Shown here: one piece after another, positions 7,756-15,850 of the stretch
Position numbering within the stretch: position 1 is the first letter of the stretch
Layout of the letters: each line of letters opens with the position of its first letter
Source of the DNA: Desulfosporosinus sp. FKB
GTDB taxonomy: Bacteria; Bacillota; Desulfitobacteriia; Desulfitobacteriales; Desulfitobacteriaceae
Direction of reading: 5' to 3'
Assembly: GCF_002196705.1 (NCBI RefSeq)
Contig: NZ_NADJ01000008.1
Span: 26,010-90,009 of the forward strand
DNA length: 64,000 nt
Notes under the pieces: model-generated
What the model saw: the letters and a program-made list of their open reading frames with translations, nothing else
What the model was told of the DNA's origin: nothing
Database searches by the model: none
Position numbers and translations under genes: made by a program

Positions 7756-8148
7756 TTATAATGAGTGTACTTGTCTGGTATTGGGTGAAATGTTGCAGCT
7801 TTTAGCATAACATTTGAGTTTGTGATCAATAGTTTTTAGGTTTTCTTTTAAATCTTCCATCTGTTTTAGGACTTCTTTTCGATGGTCAATAAACATTTGT
7901 CGGCGAATTTCCAGGGTCTTATCCCCTAAAAGGCACCATTCAATGTATTGCTTGATTTGTTTAATGGGCATTCCGGTGTTTTTCAAACAACAAATGAGCT
8001 TTATCCAATCAAGATCATCATCTGTAAATTCCCTATTTCCCGTTTTGCTTCGATCGACAAAGGGCAGAAGACCTTCTTTGTCATAATAGCGAATGGTGTG
8101 TGCAGTAAGATCAAATTTTTTTGCTACCTGGCTGATCGTATATCCCAT
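7756..8148 (-). CDS. MerR-family transcriptional regulator
   Basis: A 130-residue one-component regulator. The N-terminal winged HTH reads YTISQVAKKFDLTAHTIRYYDKEGLLP, then the wing and a coiled-coil dimerisation helix (about 80-112). The short C-terminus has CYAKSC, two cysteines four apart, but no obvious metal-binding loop of the MerR/CueR type. It is more like the AdhR/YfmP type, which often senses electrophiles or redox stress. The gene is 19 bp downstream of the DUF362 gene and presumably co-transcribed, and a MerR-type operator lies before that gene, so it most likely controls its own operon. The ligand is unknown. Confidence 0.92.
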   Translation of the reverse strand: MGYTISQVAKKFDLTAHTIRYYDKEGLLPFVDRSKTGNREFTDDDLDWIKLICCLKNTGMPIKQIKQYIEWCLLGDKTLEIRRQMFIDHRKEVLKQMEDLKENLKTIDHKLKCYAKSCNISPNTRQVHSL

Positions 8149-8167
8149 TAAAATACGACTCCTCTAA

Positions 8168-9274
8168 TTAGATTGTAATCAATTCATACGCCTTGCTGCC
8201 CAGACCTAGTTTTACTGCATGGTCTATACCTACTTTCCAGTCGGTGCTTGGATTAACGTCGGTAAAATGATCACTATGATTGTGGTCGCTTTTTTCGAGC
8301 AGACTTCCACTCATGACCGGCTGACGATTGACTGCGTCGGCGCAAGCTACATCGAGAGCAATCGGATCAAAGGAGGCAAACATCCCTACATTCGGAACAA
8401 TCGGAATATCGTTTTCGGCATGACAGTCGCAGAAAGGAGAAACATCAATAACTAAGCTGATGTGGAAATTTGGGCGATCATGGAGAACGGCCCAGGAATA
8501 TTCTGCCATTTTCTTATTCAAGATGTCATTAGATTCATCCCAAGCTGCCATAATCGCTCCAGTTGGGCAAACTCCAATACAACGACCACAGCCAACACAC
8601 TTATTATGATCGATAGACGCTTTATGATCAGCAACACTATTAGCACTATGAGCACAAATTTTTGTACACATACCGCAGCCAACGCACTGTTCTTGAGAAA
8701 CATGGGGTTTACCATTACTGTGCATCTCCATTTTACCTGCCCGTGAGCCGCATCCCATACCAATATTTTTTAGGGCGCCGCCAAAACCTGTAAGCTCATG
8801 GCCTTTAAAATGATTTAAAGAAATTATGATATCGGCATCCATAATAGCATGACCGATTTTCGCTTCTTTAACATATTCGCCGTTCTCAACAGGGACCAAA
8901 ACTTCATCAGTCCCTTTCAGGCCATCACCAATGAGAAGGTGACAGCCTGTAGAAAAAGGAGAAAAGCCGTTGACATAGGCAGATTCCAAATGTTCAAGAG
9001 CGTTTTTTCGTCCCCCTACATACAAGGTGTTACAATCTGTGAGAAACGGCTTTCCACCTAGATCTTTGACCATATCTACAACTGTTTTGGCAAAATTAGG
9101 GCGTAAATAGGCCAAATTCCCTGGCTCGCCAAAATGGATTTTAATGGCGACAAATTTTTTGTCAAAATCGATTTGCTGTATTCCGGCAGTTTTAATCAAA
9201 CGGTTTAGTTTTTGCTGTAAGTTTTCATTTATTGTTGTGTGTAAATTCGTAAAATAAACTTTTGACTTTTCCAT
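8168..9274 (-). CDS. DUF362 domain protein with 2[4Fe-4S] ferredoxin domain
   Basis: A 368-residue soluble iron-sulfur protein. A DUF362 domain covers most of the chain. A ferredoxin insert at about 185-245 carries CVGCGMCTKIC and CVGCGRCIGVCP, enough for two 4Fe-4S clusters; the first motif lacks the usual Pro after the last Cys. Further motifs are IKIHFGEPGN, NHFKGHELTGFGGALKNIGMG and DVSPFCDCH. Such proteins are common in anaerobes and are usually labelled electron-transfer proteins of unknown partner. Start ATG at 9274 has GGGGGAG in front. It is the first gene of a two-gene unit with merR, driven by a promoter with a MerR-type 19-bp spacer. Confidence 0.9.
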   Translation of the reverse strand: MEKSKVYFTNLHTTINENLQQKLNRLIKTAGIQQIDFDKKFVAIKIHFGEPGNLAYLRPNFAKTVVDMVKDLGGKPFLTDCNTLYVGGRKNALEHLESAYVNGFSPFSTGCHLLIGDGLKGTDEVLVPVENGEYVKEAKIGHAIMDADIIISLNHFKGHELTGFGGALKNIGMGCGSRAGKMEMHSNGKPHVSQEQCVGCGMCTKICAHSANSVADHKASIDHNKCVGCGRCIGVCPTGAIMAAWDESNDILNKKMAEYSWAVLHDRPNFHISLVIDVSPFCDCHAENDIPIVPNVGMFASFDPIALDVACADAVNRQPVMSGSLLEKSDHNHSDHFTDVNPSTDWKVGIDHAVKLGLGSKAYELITI

Positions 9275-9310
9275 ACATACTCCCCCAGTTTAAAACATTA
9301 TTCATTTCCT

Positions 9311-9341
9311 AGAATAAACCTTAGAGTCTACTCTAAGTCAA
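9311..9341 (-). promoter_or_regulatory. MerR-type promoter/operator (19-bp spacer with palindrome)
   Basis: On the minus strand, -35 TTGACT (9336-9341) and -10 TATTCT (9311-9316) are separated by 19 bp instead of 17. An 18-bp palindrome, CTTAGAGT-n2-ACTCTAAG (9320-9337), spans the spacer. This is the classic layout that MerR-family activators untwist to allow transcription. It lies 37 bp upstream of the DUF362 start. Confidence 0.85.
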
Positions 9342-9489
9342 GCCGTTTTCTATTAGAAAAGGTGAAATCTTTATAAATTTTTACATTAAATTGGCTTGGC
9401 TAAGATTCACTTCGTGGCCTGAAGTGCTTTTAATCATTGGCCTTAGGAATGGTGAATGACAGAAAATCACAATTTTCTTAGTTCAATCT

Positions 9490-10398
9490 CTAGCGATACT
9501 TTAAGGTTTTATGCTGCAGGTCTCGTCCTGTAATTGTATTTCTGAAAATCGTTCTGACGGCCTCAACGTAGTTTTCTGGATCTGTTAAGGAGGGACTATA
9601 GTGAGTGAGCCAGAGTTCGGCTGCGTGTCCTTCACGGGCGAGTAATGCGGCCTCAGAAAATGTCATATGCTTTTTTTGAATTGCTTTTTCCCGATCCTCT
9701 TCCTTGGCGTACATTCCTTCACAGATTAAAAGGTCTGAATTACTGATGAATGTTACTAAGTCTTCTGTTGGCCTGGTATCCGTACAGTAGCAAACTTTAA
9801 TACCTTTTCTTATGTCGCCCAAGACCATCTCTGGGCTAATTGTGTGATTTCCATAAGTTAAAGTAAAACCTTGCTGAAGAGACTTCCAATAATATACAGG
9901 AATATTTAGGGCTTCAGCCCTCGCGGCATTAAATTTTCTGCTCCGCGGCAGTTCGATAGAATAGGCCAAGCAGGCAAGGGAATGGTCGACAGGTAAACTT
10001 TTGATAAGAATTTGGTGAAGGGATGTTTCACCAACCTCAGCATCCGGCAATTCGATCAGTCTTAATTCGTAGGGCAGTAGAGGTGAAATGACTGTCAGGC
10101 CATCAACTATCTTTTTTAAGCCTGGAGGCCCGATTAAGGTTAGGACTTCTGATCTTCCGGAATTGGCAACCGTCAGAAGCAGCCCAGGTAATCCGGCTAT
10201 ATGGTCTGCATGATAATGAGTAAATAGGATGGCATCGATAGCCTTAAAACCCCATGCCGCCATTCTTAATGGGATTTGAGTTCCCTCGCCACAATCGACC
10301 AGAATCATTTTTCCGTTCCAGCGGATCAGAAGGGAAGACAGCCATCTGCCGGGAATCGGCAGCATGCCTCCTGTCCCCAATAAACAAACATCAAGCAT
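9490..10398 (-). CDS. rnz: Ribonuclease Z / metallo-beta-lactamase-fold protein
   Basis: A zinc endonuclease of the tRNase Z family, which trims the 3' trailer from tRNA precursors lacking encoded CCA. At 302 residues it matches the short (ElaC/RnZ-S) form. Visible motifs: LGTGGMLP, the histidine motif THYHADHIAGLPGLLL, PVDHS, CTDTRP (the metal-bridging Asp), HMTFSEAA and LWLTHYSP. The flexible arm typical of RNase Z is not clearly visible, so a related phosphodiesterase function remains possible. It follows mch with a 45-nt gap and is probably in the same transcript. Confidence 0.85.
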   Translation of the reverse strand: MLDVCLLGTGGMLPIPGRWLSSLLIRWNGKMILVDCGEGTQIPLRMAAWGFKAIDAILFTHYHADHIAGLPGLLLTVANSGRSEVLTLIGPPGLKKIVDGLTVISPLLPYELRLIELPDAEVGETSLHQILIKSLPVDHSLACLAYSIELPRSRKFNAARAEALNIPVYYWKSLQQGFTLTYGNHTISPEMVLGDIRKGIKVCYCTDTRPTEDLVTFISNSDLLICEGMYAKEEDREKAIQKKHMTFSEAALLAREGHAAELWLTHYSPSLTDPENYVEAVRTIFRNTITGRDLQHKTLKYR

Positions 10399-10443
10399 TG
10401 ATATCCCCTCAACATAAAGATTAACTTGATCGCATTTTGTTCA

Positions 10444-11418
10444 TTATGCTTTTATACAGAAAGATTGACGTAAGAGATTGATATTTACAGCTCCGGCATG
10501 AAAGGAATTGCCGCTGTTGATGTTGTTAAGCCAGACTTCAGCCGGACTAAATATTGTAGGATCAAGTTCGTAGAAATTTCCGTGACGTTCTATAAGTTCT
10601 TCAAATCGTTGAACATTATATTGGGATAAGGACGAAGGAATTTGTTTGACTATAGATTCTAGGGTCTTATCATCATCCTGGAGGTTAAAATAGACCGTTG
10701 CCCCGTAGAGAATCGCATCATTTGTACGCCCTAAAGCCCGAAGGTTATCTTTTGTTATGGGGGGGAGCGGGCAGGTACTCCAACCTGAAACAATCTTTCC
10801 TAAATCATAACCCAACAACCTTAGTTTTGATAGACCGGTTTCTAAGGCACGGGCGCTTACCTGAACAGAACCCACGAAGGAAGCCGTTGGTGCCGCTAAG
10901 ATATAGAGACTTGTCGGAGCGCAATTGCATACCTCCAATATTTGCTCAATTGCCTCATCAGTCGGAAGAGTGTCGCTTTCCAGGCAGATAATTGCAGTAT
11001 TTGATTCATCTCTATACCCTAGCGTTTCGAACAGACCACCCTCATGAACGATGGAGCGAATAGGCCCGGAACCTAAAACTACTTTTTCGCCATTCTTAAT
11101 CGGCCACCCAGCATACTGAGACGCTAAGCAAGCCCTTAGAGGATGATCAGTTATCACTTCCACGGACGGCCAGGGAAAATCTTTAAGATGAGACCAATGC
11201 AGTTCAACCCTAGCTAAACCGCCCAAGCACACTGAAGCGTATAAAACACCTGCCTCCCAACCGCCCAGTACCTGGATGCCGCAATCAATAATGGTTACGC
11301 CGTGACTTTTAGTCACATTAGTACCAAGTTGCTTATTTCTGGTGAGGAGCTGTTCTACGAAGGGGAAAGCTTGGCTATTAGGACTGAGTTCAGGATGCTG
11401 AATCAAGGGTAATGGCAT
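10444..11418 (-). CDS. mch: Methenyltetrahydromethanopterin cyclohydrolase
   Basis: Mch converts methenyl-H4MPT to formyl-H4MPT in C1 metabolism of methanogens, some sulfate-reducing archaea and methylotrophic bacteria. This 324-residue protein has the family length and conserved blocks: GIQVLGGWEAG, ACLASQYAGWPI, GSGPIRS, APTASFVGSVQVSAR, CPLPPITKDNLRALGRTNDA, ILYGATVYF, FYELDPTIFSPAEV, and LNNINSG near the end. It is cytosolic. Start ATG at 11418 follows AAAGGAAAGG. No other gene for methanopterin-linked C1 transfer is in the window, and organisms of this type normally use folate and FolD, so its substrate and role here are open. rnz follows. Confidence 0.88.
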   Translation of the reverse strand: MPLPLIQHPELSPNSQAFPFVEQLLTRNKQLGTNVTKSHGVTIIDCGIQVLGGWEAGVLYASVCLGGLARVELHWSHLKDFPWPSVEVITDHPLRACLASQYAGWPIKNGEKVVLGSGPIRSIVHEGGLFETLGYRDESNTAIICLESDTLPTDEAIEQILEVCNCAPTSLYILAAPTASFVGSVQVSARALETGLSKLRLLGYDLGKIVSGWSTCPLPPITKDNLRALGRTNDAILYGATVYFNLQDDDKTLESIVKQIPSSLSQYNVQRFEELIERHGNFYELDPTIFSPAEVWLNNINSGNSFHAGAVNINLLRQSFCIKA

Positions 11419-11545
11419 AATGATTCCTTTCCTTTAGTAAAAGAGATTTTTGCTTAAACTTTATTAAGTATTCCCAAGAGTATATCAAAAATATCAGGTG
11501 CCAATCTCTCTTTATCAGCAACTAAATTAATTAATTAATATAAGC

Positions 11546-11700
11546 TATAATAGAGAAGCTAGCAGGGTTAGACTACTTGAACTATGAAGAAAAACCTATT
11601 ATAATTTAGTTCATAGCTAGTCTTCAATGTATTAGATTAGGTAGCAAAGAAGCTATAATTTCCGGTTATTTCCGGGATATATAACTTCTCTTTTTTGTTT
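11546..11700 (+). ncRNA. Candidate small RNA with own promoter and terminator
   Basis: TATAAT at 11546-11551 could be a -10 site. From about 11557 the transcript would hold a long imperfect hairpin (AGACTA with TAGTCT, and CTATGAA with TTCATAG, around an A/U-rich loop) and end in a strong terminator. Length would be about 140 nt. There is no start codon with a ribosome binding site. No known family was recognised. Confidence 0.35.
11649..11696 (+). terminator. Rho-independent terminator in a gene-free region
   Basis: AGAAGCTATA and TATAACTTCT pair with one mismatch. The enclosed TCCGG and CCGGGA extend the helix, and six T follow. No protein gene precedes it on this strand, which points to a short RNA. 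Confidence 0.8.
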
Positions 11701-11765
11701 ATCTGGAAAACATAAGAAATAGAGGCCAATTTTACATAATTAATTTCTTAAATAGTGGTATGTTT

Positions 11766-11796
11766 TTTACAGATTTCTTTTAGGATTTACTATAAT
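11766..11796 (+). promoter_or_regulatory. Promoter of the nucleoside transporter operon
   Basis: TATAAT at 11791-11796 is a perfect -10. A weaker -35 (TTTACA 11766-11771 or TTACAG 11767-11772) lies 18-19 bp upstream. Transcription from about 11803 would give a 240-nt leader before the BMP gene. Confidence 0.55.
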
Positions 11797-11802
11797 CTTC
11801 AC

Positions 11803-12043
11803 AAAAGGTAAGTACATTAATAGTCGGTTTTGGCAGGATAAAATTTGGTTGCATTGCCACGGCATTTTTAAGATATAGATTTAAACTGGTCTAGGGATAT
11901 GTCTGTACTATTCACGAAAATCGGGAGGCAAGACGGCAATGCAGCTGTATTTTTGTGAATATAGACTGTCAAGTCAGGAAGAGGGGATGTAAAGACTTTA
12001 ATTTTGATAACGTAATCCAAGAATAATTAGTGGAGGAAAGAGC
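11803..12043 (+). promoter_or_regulatory. Structured 5' leader, riboswitch candidate
   Basis: TGCATTGCC (11850-11858) pairs perfectly with GGCAATGCA (11935-11943), enclosing about 76 nt. CTATTCACGAAAA (from 11908) can pair with TTTTTGTGAATATAG (from about 11950), and this second helix crosses the first, so the two form either a pseudoknot or a switch. I could not match it to the purine, cobalamin, TPP, FMN or c-di-GMP consensus. Downstream genes suggest a purine or nucleoside signal. Confidence 0.45.
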
Positions 12044-13180
12044 ATGAAATTATCTAAGAAAATCAGTATTTCTACGCTAGTCTTTGTCATGATCTTGACC
12101 CTGCTGCTTAGTGGCTGCTCGCAAACCAGTAAGCCGGCAGCGACTTCGGATCAAGGAAGCAGTCAGTCTGCAGGTCAAAAAATTAAAGTTGCCTTTGTAT
12201 ATGTCGGACCAGTAGGTGATTTCGGTTATACTTATGCTCAGGATCAAGGCCGAAAATACCTGGAATCTCATATGAAGAATGTTGAGACAACCTATGTTGA
12301 AAACATTCCGGAAACTGCTGACTGTGAACGTACTTTCACAGATCTTGCTCAAAAGGGTTACAATATTATTTTCGGTACCAGCTATGGCTACATGGATTAC
12401 ATGAAAGATGTATCTAAAAAATTCCCGAATGTCGTCTTCGAACATTGCAGCGGTTATAAAACAACAGACAATTTAGGCACATATTTCAATCGTGACTATC
12501 AAGCCCGCTATCTGACCGGTATGGTTGCCGGCAAATATACAAAGAGCAATATTCTCGGCTTCCTGGCACCGTTTGGTACCCCTGAGGTCATCCGTAATAT
12601 CGATGCCTTTACTCTTGGCGCCCAATCGGTAAATCCTAAAGTTCAAGTTAAAGTAGTCTGGACAAATTCATGGAACGATCCTGCAACAGAGAAAACGGCG
12701 GCCAATAGTTTGATTGATGCCGGCGCTGACGTTCTTGCTATGCATGTGGATTCGCCATCCTTTGCGCAAACAGCCCAGGATAGAGGTGTGCTGGCAATCG
12801 GCCACGATTCAGATATGTCGAAGTTTGCCCCTAATTCTATCCTCGTAGGTGACGTTTCCAATTGGGGCCCATACTTTGTTCAAGTAGTCAAAGATGTTAT
12901 GAACAAAACCTGGAAATCAAGTCAATACTTTGGCGGAATCAAAGATGGCGGTGTTATCGATATAACACCCTTTAGCTCCAAAGTCGATAAAGATTTCCAA
13001 GCAACTGTCACAGCGAAACGACAAGATATTATCGATGGTAAATTTGTTCCTTTCACAGGACCGGTTTACGATCAAAACGGTAACTTAAAGGTTAAAGACG
13101 GTGATAAAGCCACAGATGAGATGCTCCTTTCCATCAACTGGTTTGTCAAAGGCGTTGTGGGATCAATTCCCAAATCTTAA
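12044..13180 (+). CDS. BMP-family nucleoside-binding lipoprotein
   Basis: Substrate-binding protein of a PnrA/BmpA/NupN-type ABC transporter, which captures purine nucleosides outside the membrane. The signal has lipobox LLSGC (Cys at 25), followed by a Ser/Ala/Gln linker. The BMP domain begins at KIKVAFVYVGPVGDFGYT and includes GYNIIFGTSYGYMD, FGTPEVIRNIDAFTLGAQSVNP, DVLAMHVDSPSFAQTAQDRG and AIGHDSDMSKFAPNSIL. Start ATG has GTGGAGGAAAG in front. It heads the operon, and a strong hairpin separates it from the ATPase gene, which would allow higher expression of the binding protein. Nucleoside specificity is inferred from family and from the adenine deaminase downstream. Confidence 0.92.
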   Translation: MKLSKKISISTLVFVMILTLLLSGCSQTSKPAATSDQGSSQSAGQKIKVAFVYVGPVGDFGYTYAQDQGRKYLESHMKNVETTYVENIPETADCERTFTDLAQKGYNIIFGTSYGYMDYMKDVSKKFPNVVFEHCSGYKTTDNLGTYFNRDYQARYLTGMVAGKYTKSNILGFLAPFGTPEVIRNIDAFTLGAQSVNPKVQVKVVWTNSWNDPATEKTAANSLIDAGADVLAMHVDSPSFAQTAQDRGVLAIGHDSDMSKFAPNSILVGDVSNWGPYFVQVVKDVMNKTWKSSQYFGGIKDGGVIDITPFSSKVDKDFQATVTAKRQDIIDGKFVPFTGPVYDQNGNLKVKDGDKATDEMLLSINWFVKGVVGSIPKS

Positions 13181-13208
13181 CCGGCTAGAACAGAAGAATG
13201 ATGTTATC

Positions 13209-13239
13209 CGCAAACCGGCGAGTTTCTCGCCGGTTTGCG
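13209..13239 (+). terminator. Intercistronic hairpin after the binding-protein gene
   Basis: A perfect 14-bp stem (13209-13222 with 13226-13239) with a 3-nt TTT loop and no T-run after it. Such hairpins between a binding-protein gene and transporter genes usually stabilise the upstream mRNA or partly terminate transcription. Confidence 0.7.
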
Positions 13240-13262
13240 ATAATGTTGAAAGGGTGAGATCG

Positions 13263-14783
13263 ATGGGGAATACACCCATGGTGGAAATGCGCAAAATCAC
13301 AAAAGAGTTTCCGGGTATCCTTGCTAATGATCAAGTTTCACTGGTCGTTAACAAAGGCGAAATTCATGCTCTCTTGGGGGAAAATGGAGCGGGGAAGAGT
13401 ACGTTAATGAGCGTGCTCACTGGATTGTATCGGCCCGATGGGGGCGAAATATATATTGAAGGCAAGAAGGTTGAATTTTCTTCACCTAAGGATGCGGTCA
13501 ACAAGGGTATTGGCATGGTACATCAGCATTTTAAACTTGTTCAGCCCTTCACCGTCGCTGAAAATATTATGCTCAGCATTAAAGGGCTAAAACAAATATA
13601 CAACCTCAAAGAGATCGAAAGGCAAATTATTGAGCAATCGGAAGCTTTTGGGCTTTCTATTGATCCCAAGGCGAAAATCTGGCAGCTTTCGGTCGGTGAA
13701 CAGCAAAGGGTGGAAATTATAAAATTACTGCTTTTGGGTGCTAAATTTTTAATTCTTGATGAGCCAACGGCCGTATTGACACCTCAAGAAGCCAAGGCCC
13801 TCTATACTACCCTGCAAAAGATGGCCGCAAGCGGAAAAGCTATTGTCATTATCTCTCACAAAATGAACGAGGTTATGGAAAACACCGATTCTATCACTGT
13901 TCTCCGAGACGGGAGATCTATTGGGACTGTTCAAACGAAAACGACAAATGAAATAGAGCTTGCCAAAATGATGGTTGGCAGAAATATTTCCTCCACAACT
14001 GGGAAGACGTTGTCTGCCAAAACTGATATACTCATGACTTTAGCAAATGTTTCAGCCTTAGGCGACAATGGTTTATTAAAATTGAAAAATATTTCAATGG
14101 ATATATATAAAGGAGAAATCCTCGGCATAGCCGGTGTTGACGGCAACGGGCAGAAAGAACTGGCAGAAACGGTGGCAGGTCTGCGTTCTGCCAAACAAGG
14201 AACTATTGCTTTCTGCGGCAAGGATTGTACAAAGTCAGGGCGTAAAAAGCGAATTAACCTCGGTATTAGCTATGTACCGGAGGATCGTATGACTACCGGT
14301 CTCGTGACCGACCTTAACGCTTACGAAAATGTTGCGCTTAAAAGCTATCGCAAGTATCCGGGAGCCTTTATTTCCTGGGACAAAGTCAAACATGATTCTG
14401 AACAATTGATTGAGAAATTTGATGTTCGGTTGGCGAGTATGTCCAATCCCGTTAAAATGATGTCGGGAGGAAATATTCAGAAGCTCCTTCTGGCACGGGA
14501 AATCGATTCCAATCCTAAATTGATTATCGCTGTTTATCCCATGCGCGGTCTGGACATTGGTGCCACGGATTATGTAAGACGTTTGCTTATCGGAGAGAGT
14601 GAGAAGGGCAAGACTGTACTTCTTATCTCGGAAGACCTGGAAGACATCCTTTCCATGACAGACCGCATCATCGTTATGCACGGGGGAGAAATCATGGGTG
14701 TCGTTAAGCCGAACGAGACATCGCGTGAAGAAATCGGTCTGATGATGGCCGGCAAAAGAAAGGTAGGTCTTCATGAAGCATAA
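13263..14783 (+). CDS. ABC transporter ATPase, nucleoside (NupO-like), two NBDs
   Basis: Energises the BMP-type nucleoside importer at the inner face of the membrane. The 506 residues contain two nucleotide-binding domains. The first has Walker A GENGAGKST, signature LSVGEQQRVEII and Walker B LILDEPTAVLTP. The second has no standard Walker A (GVDGNGQKE), signature MSGGNIQKLLLA and LIIAVYPMRGLDIGA, as is normal for the sugar/nucleoside subfamily. The ATG at 13263 follows AAAGGGTGAG, and the open frame upstream overlaps the BMP gene and is not used. The gene overlaps the next permease by 11 bp. Confidence 0.93.
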   Translation: MGNTPMVEMRKITKEFPGILANDQVSLVVNKGEIHALLGENGAGKSTLMSVLTGLYRPDGGEIYIEGKKVEFSSPKDAVNKGIGMVHQHFKLVQPFTVAENIMLSIKGLKQIYNLKEIERQIIEQSEAFGLSIDPKAKIWQLSVGEQQRVEIIKLLLLGAKFLILDEPTAVLTPQEAKALYTTLQKMAASGKAIVIISHKMNEVMENTDSITVLRDGRSIGTVQTKTTNEIELAKMMVGRNISSTTGKTLSAKTDILMTLANVSALGDNGLLKLKNISMDIYKGEILGIAGVDGNGQKELAETVAGLRSAKQGTIAFCGKDCTKSGRKKRINLGISYVPEDRMTTGLVTDLNAYENVALKSYRKYPGAFISWDKVKHDSEQLIEKFDVRLASMSNPVKMMSGGNIQKLLLAREIDSNPKLIIAVYPMRGLDIGATDYVRRLLIGESEKGKTVLLISEDLEDILSMTDRIIVMHGGEIMGVVKPNETSREEIGLMMAGKRKVGLHEA

Positions 14784-15846
14784 ACTTTTAGGAAGTTGGG
14801 AGATAAAGAAAACAAATACAAGCTCTGGGTTAAAGAAGGTTGTCATCTCTGTAACTTCCATCATCCTGGGTTTAATCTTTGCGGGTCTTTTTGTGCTGCT
14901 TACCGGGAAAAACCCTTTGGAACTTTACACTGAGATAGTGCAATCCTCTGTAGGTTCTATCTATGGCTTAAGTGAAACCATCGTAGAAATGATTCCTCTT
15001 GCCTTGTGCTCCTTGGGGGTCTCTTTGGCTTTCCGTATGCAATTATGGAACATTGGAGCGGAAGGCCAATTTTATATGGGAGCTTTTGGGGCAACCTATT
15101 TTGCTCTCTTCTTTTCCGGTTTGCCTAAACTGGTACTTCTGCCCCTGATGTTACTCGCAGGGTTAATTTGTGGGGGACTTTGGGCTTTGATTCCTGCCCT
15201 GCCGAAGGCCTTTTGGAATGTTAATGAAACGATCAGTTCTCTTTTACTTAACTATGTGGCTTACCTTTGGATTGCCTACCTTGTATATGGCCCATGGAAG
15301 GATCCGAAAGGAAATAACTTTCCCCTGACAAAGCAGTTTTCAGATAACGGAACAATTCCTGTTTTCGGGAACACTCGCATCAGCTATGCGCTTTTTTTAA
15401 TGGCTATTATTGCAGTTATTCTATTTTTTATTCTTAAGTATTCTAAATGGGGTTATGAGATACGTGTCAGTGGTTCCAGCCGCAAAGCCGCTGATTATGC
15501 AGGTATGAGCTATATTAAAAATGTCTTAATGGTTATGTTTTTGAGCGGGGCCATATCAGGAATTGCTGGGATGGCTGAGGTATCAGGCGTTCTCCACCGC
15601 TTACAGCAGACTATTTCTCCGGGCTACGGTTATACCGCCATACTTATTGCCCTGCTGGCCCGTCTGAATCCCATCAGTATCCTCCTTGTATCCTTTTTAA
15701 TGGGCGGATTGCTTGTAGGAGGCTATAGTTTGCAGACCTCCGGTTTTCCCTCAAGCATGGTTTCTATGTTTCAAGGCTCGATACTATTCTTCGTACTGGC
15801 AGGCGAAATTTTTAATAATTACCGATTGGTAAGAAAGAAGGCATGA
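14773..15846 (+). CDS. ABC transporter permease, nucleoside (NupP-like)
   Basis: One of two membrane subunits of the nucleoside importer. At 357 residues it has about eight to ten hydrophobic segments and the BPD_transp_2 (branched-chain-type) features MQLWNIGAEGQFYMGAFGA, NETISSLLLNYVAY, and SRKAADYAGMSYIKN (cytoplasmic coupling helix). It begins in the end of the ATPase gene (11-bp overlap), with AAAGGTAGGTC as ribosome binding site. Only 4 bp separate it from the second permease. Family and partner are clear from operon structure; exact substrate is inferred. Confidence 0.93.
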   Translation: MKHKLLGSWEIKKTNTSSGLKKVVISVTSIILGLIFAGLFVLLTGKNPLELYTEIVQSSVGSIYGLSETIVEMIPLALCSLGVSLAFRMQLWNIGAEGQFYMGAFGATYFALFFSGLPKLVLLPLMLLAGLICGGLWALIPALPKAFWNVNETISSLLLNYVAYLWIAYLVYGPWKDPKGNNFPLTKQFSDNGTIPVFGNTRISYALFLMAIIAVILFFILKYSKWGYEIRVSGSSRKAADYAGMSYIKNVLMVMFLSGAISGIAGMAEVSGVLHRLQQTISPGYGYTAILIALLARLNPISILLVSFLMGGLLVGGYSLQTSGFPSSMVSMFQGSILFFVLAGEIFNNYRLVRKKA

Positions 15847-15850
15847 TGGT

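Noticed and set aside
8219-9061. Several + strand ORFs of 70-94 codons opposite the DUF362 gene
   Set aside because: They are shadows of a well-supported gene with ferredoxin motifs and lack ribosome binding sites.
11850-11943. Purine riboswitch before the nucleoside transporter
   Set aside because: GGGATATG recalls part of the purine motif, but the GTTTCTACC-type segment and the three-way junction order are missing.
13101-13262. Extended N-terminus of the nucleoside ABC ATPase
   Set aside because: It overlaps the BMP gene in another frame and the hairpin; ATG 13263 has its own ribosome binding site and begins right before the domain.
14500-14560. Degenerate second nucleotide-binding domain as a sign of gene decay
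   Set aside because: A non-canonical second NBD is normal for the sugar/nucleoside ABC subfamily.
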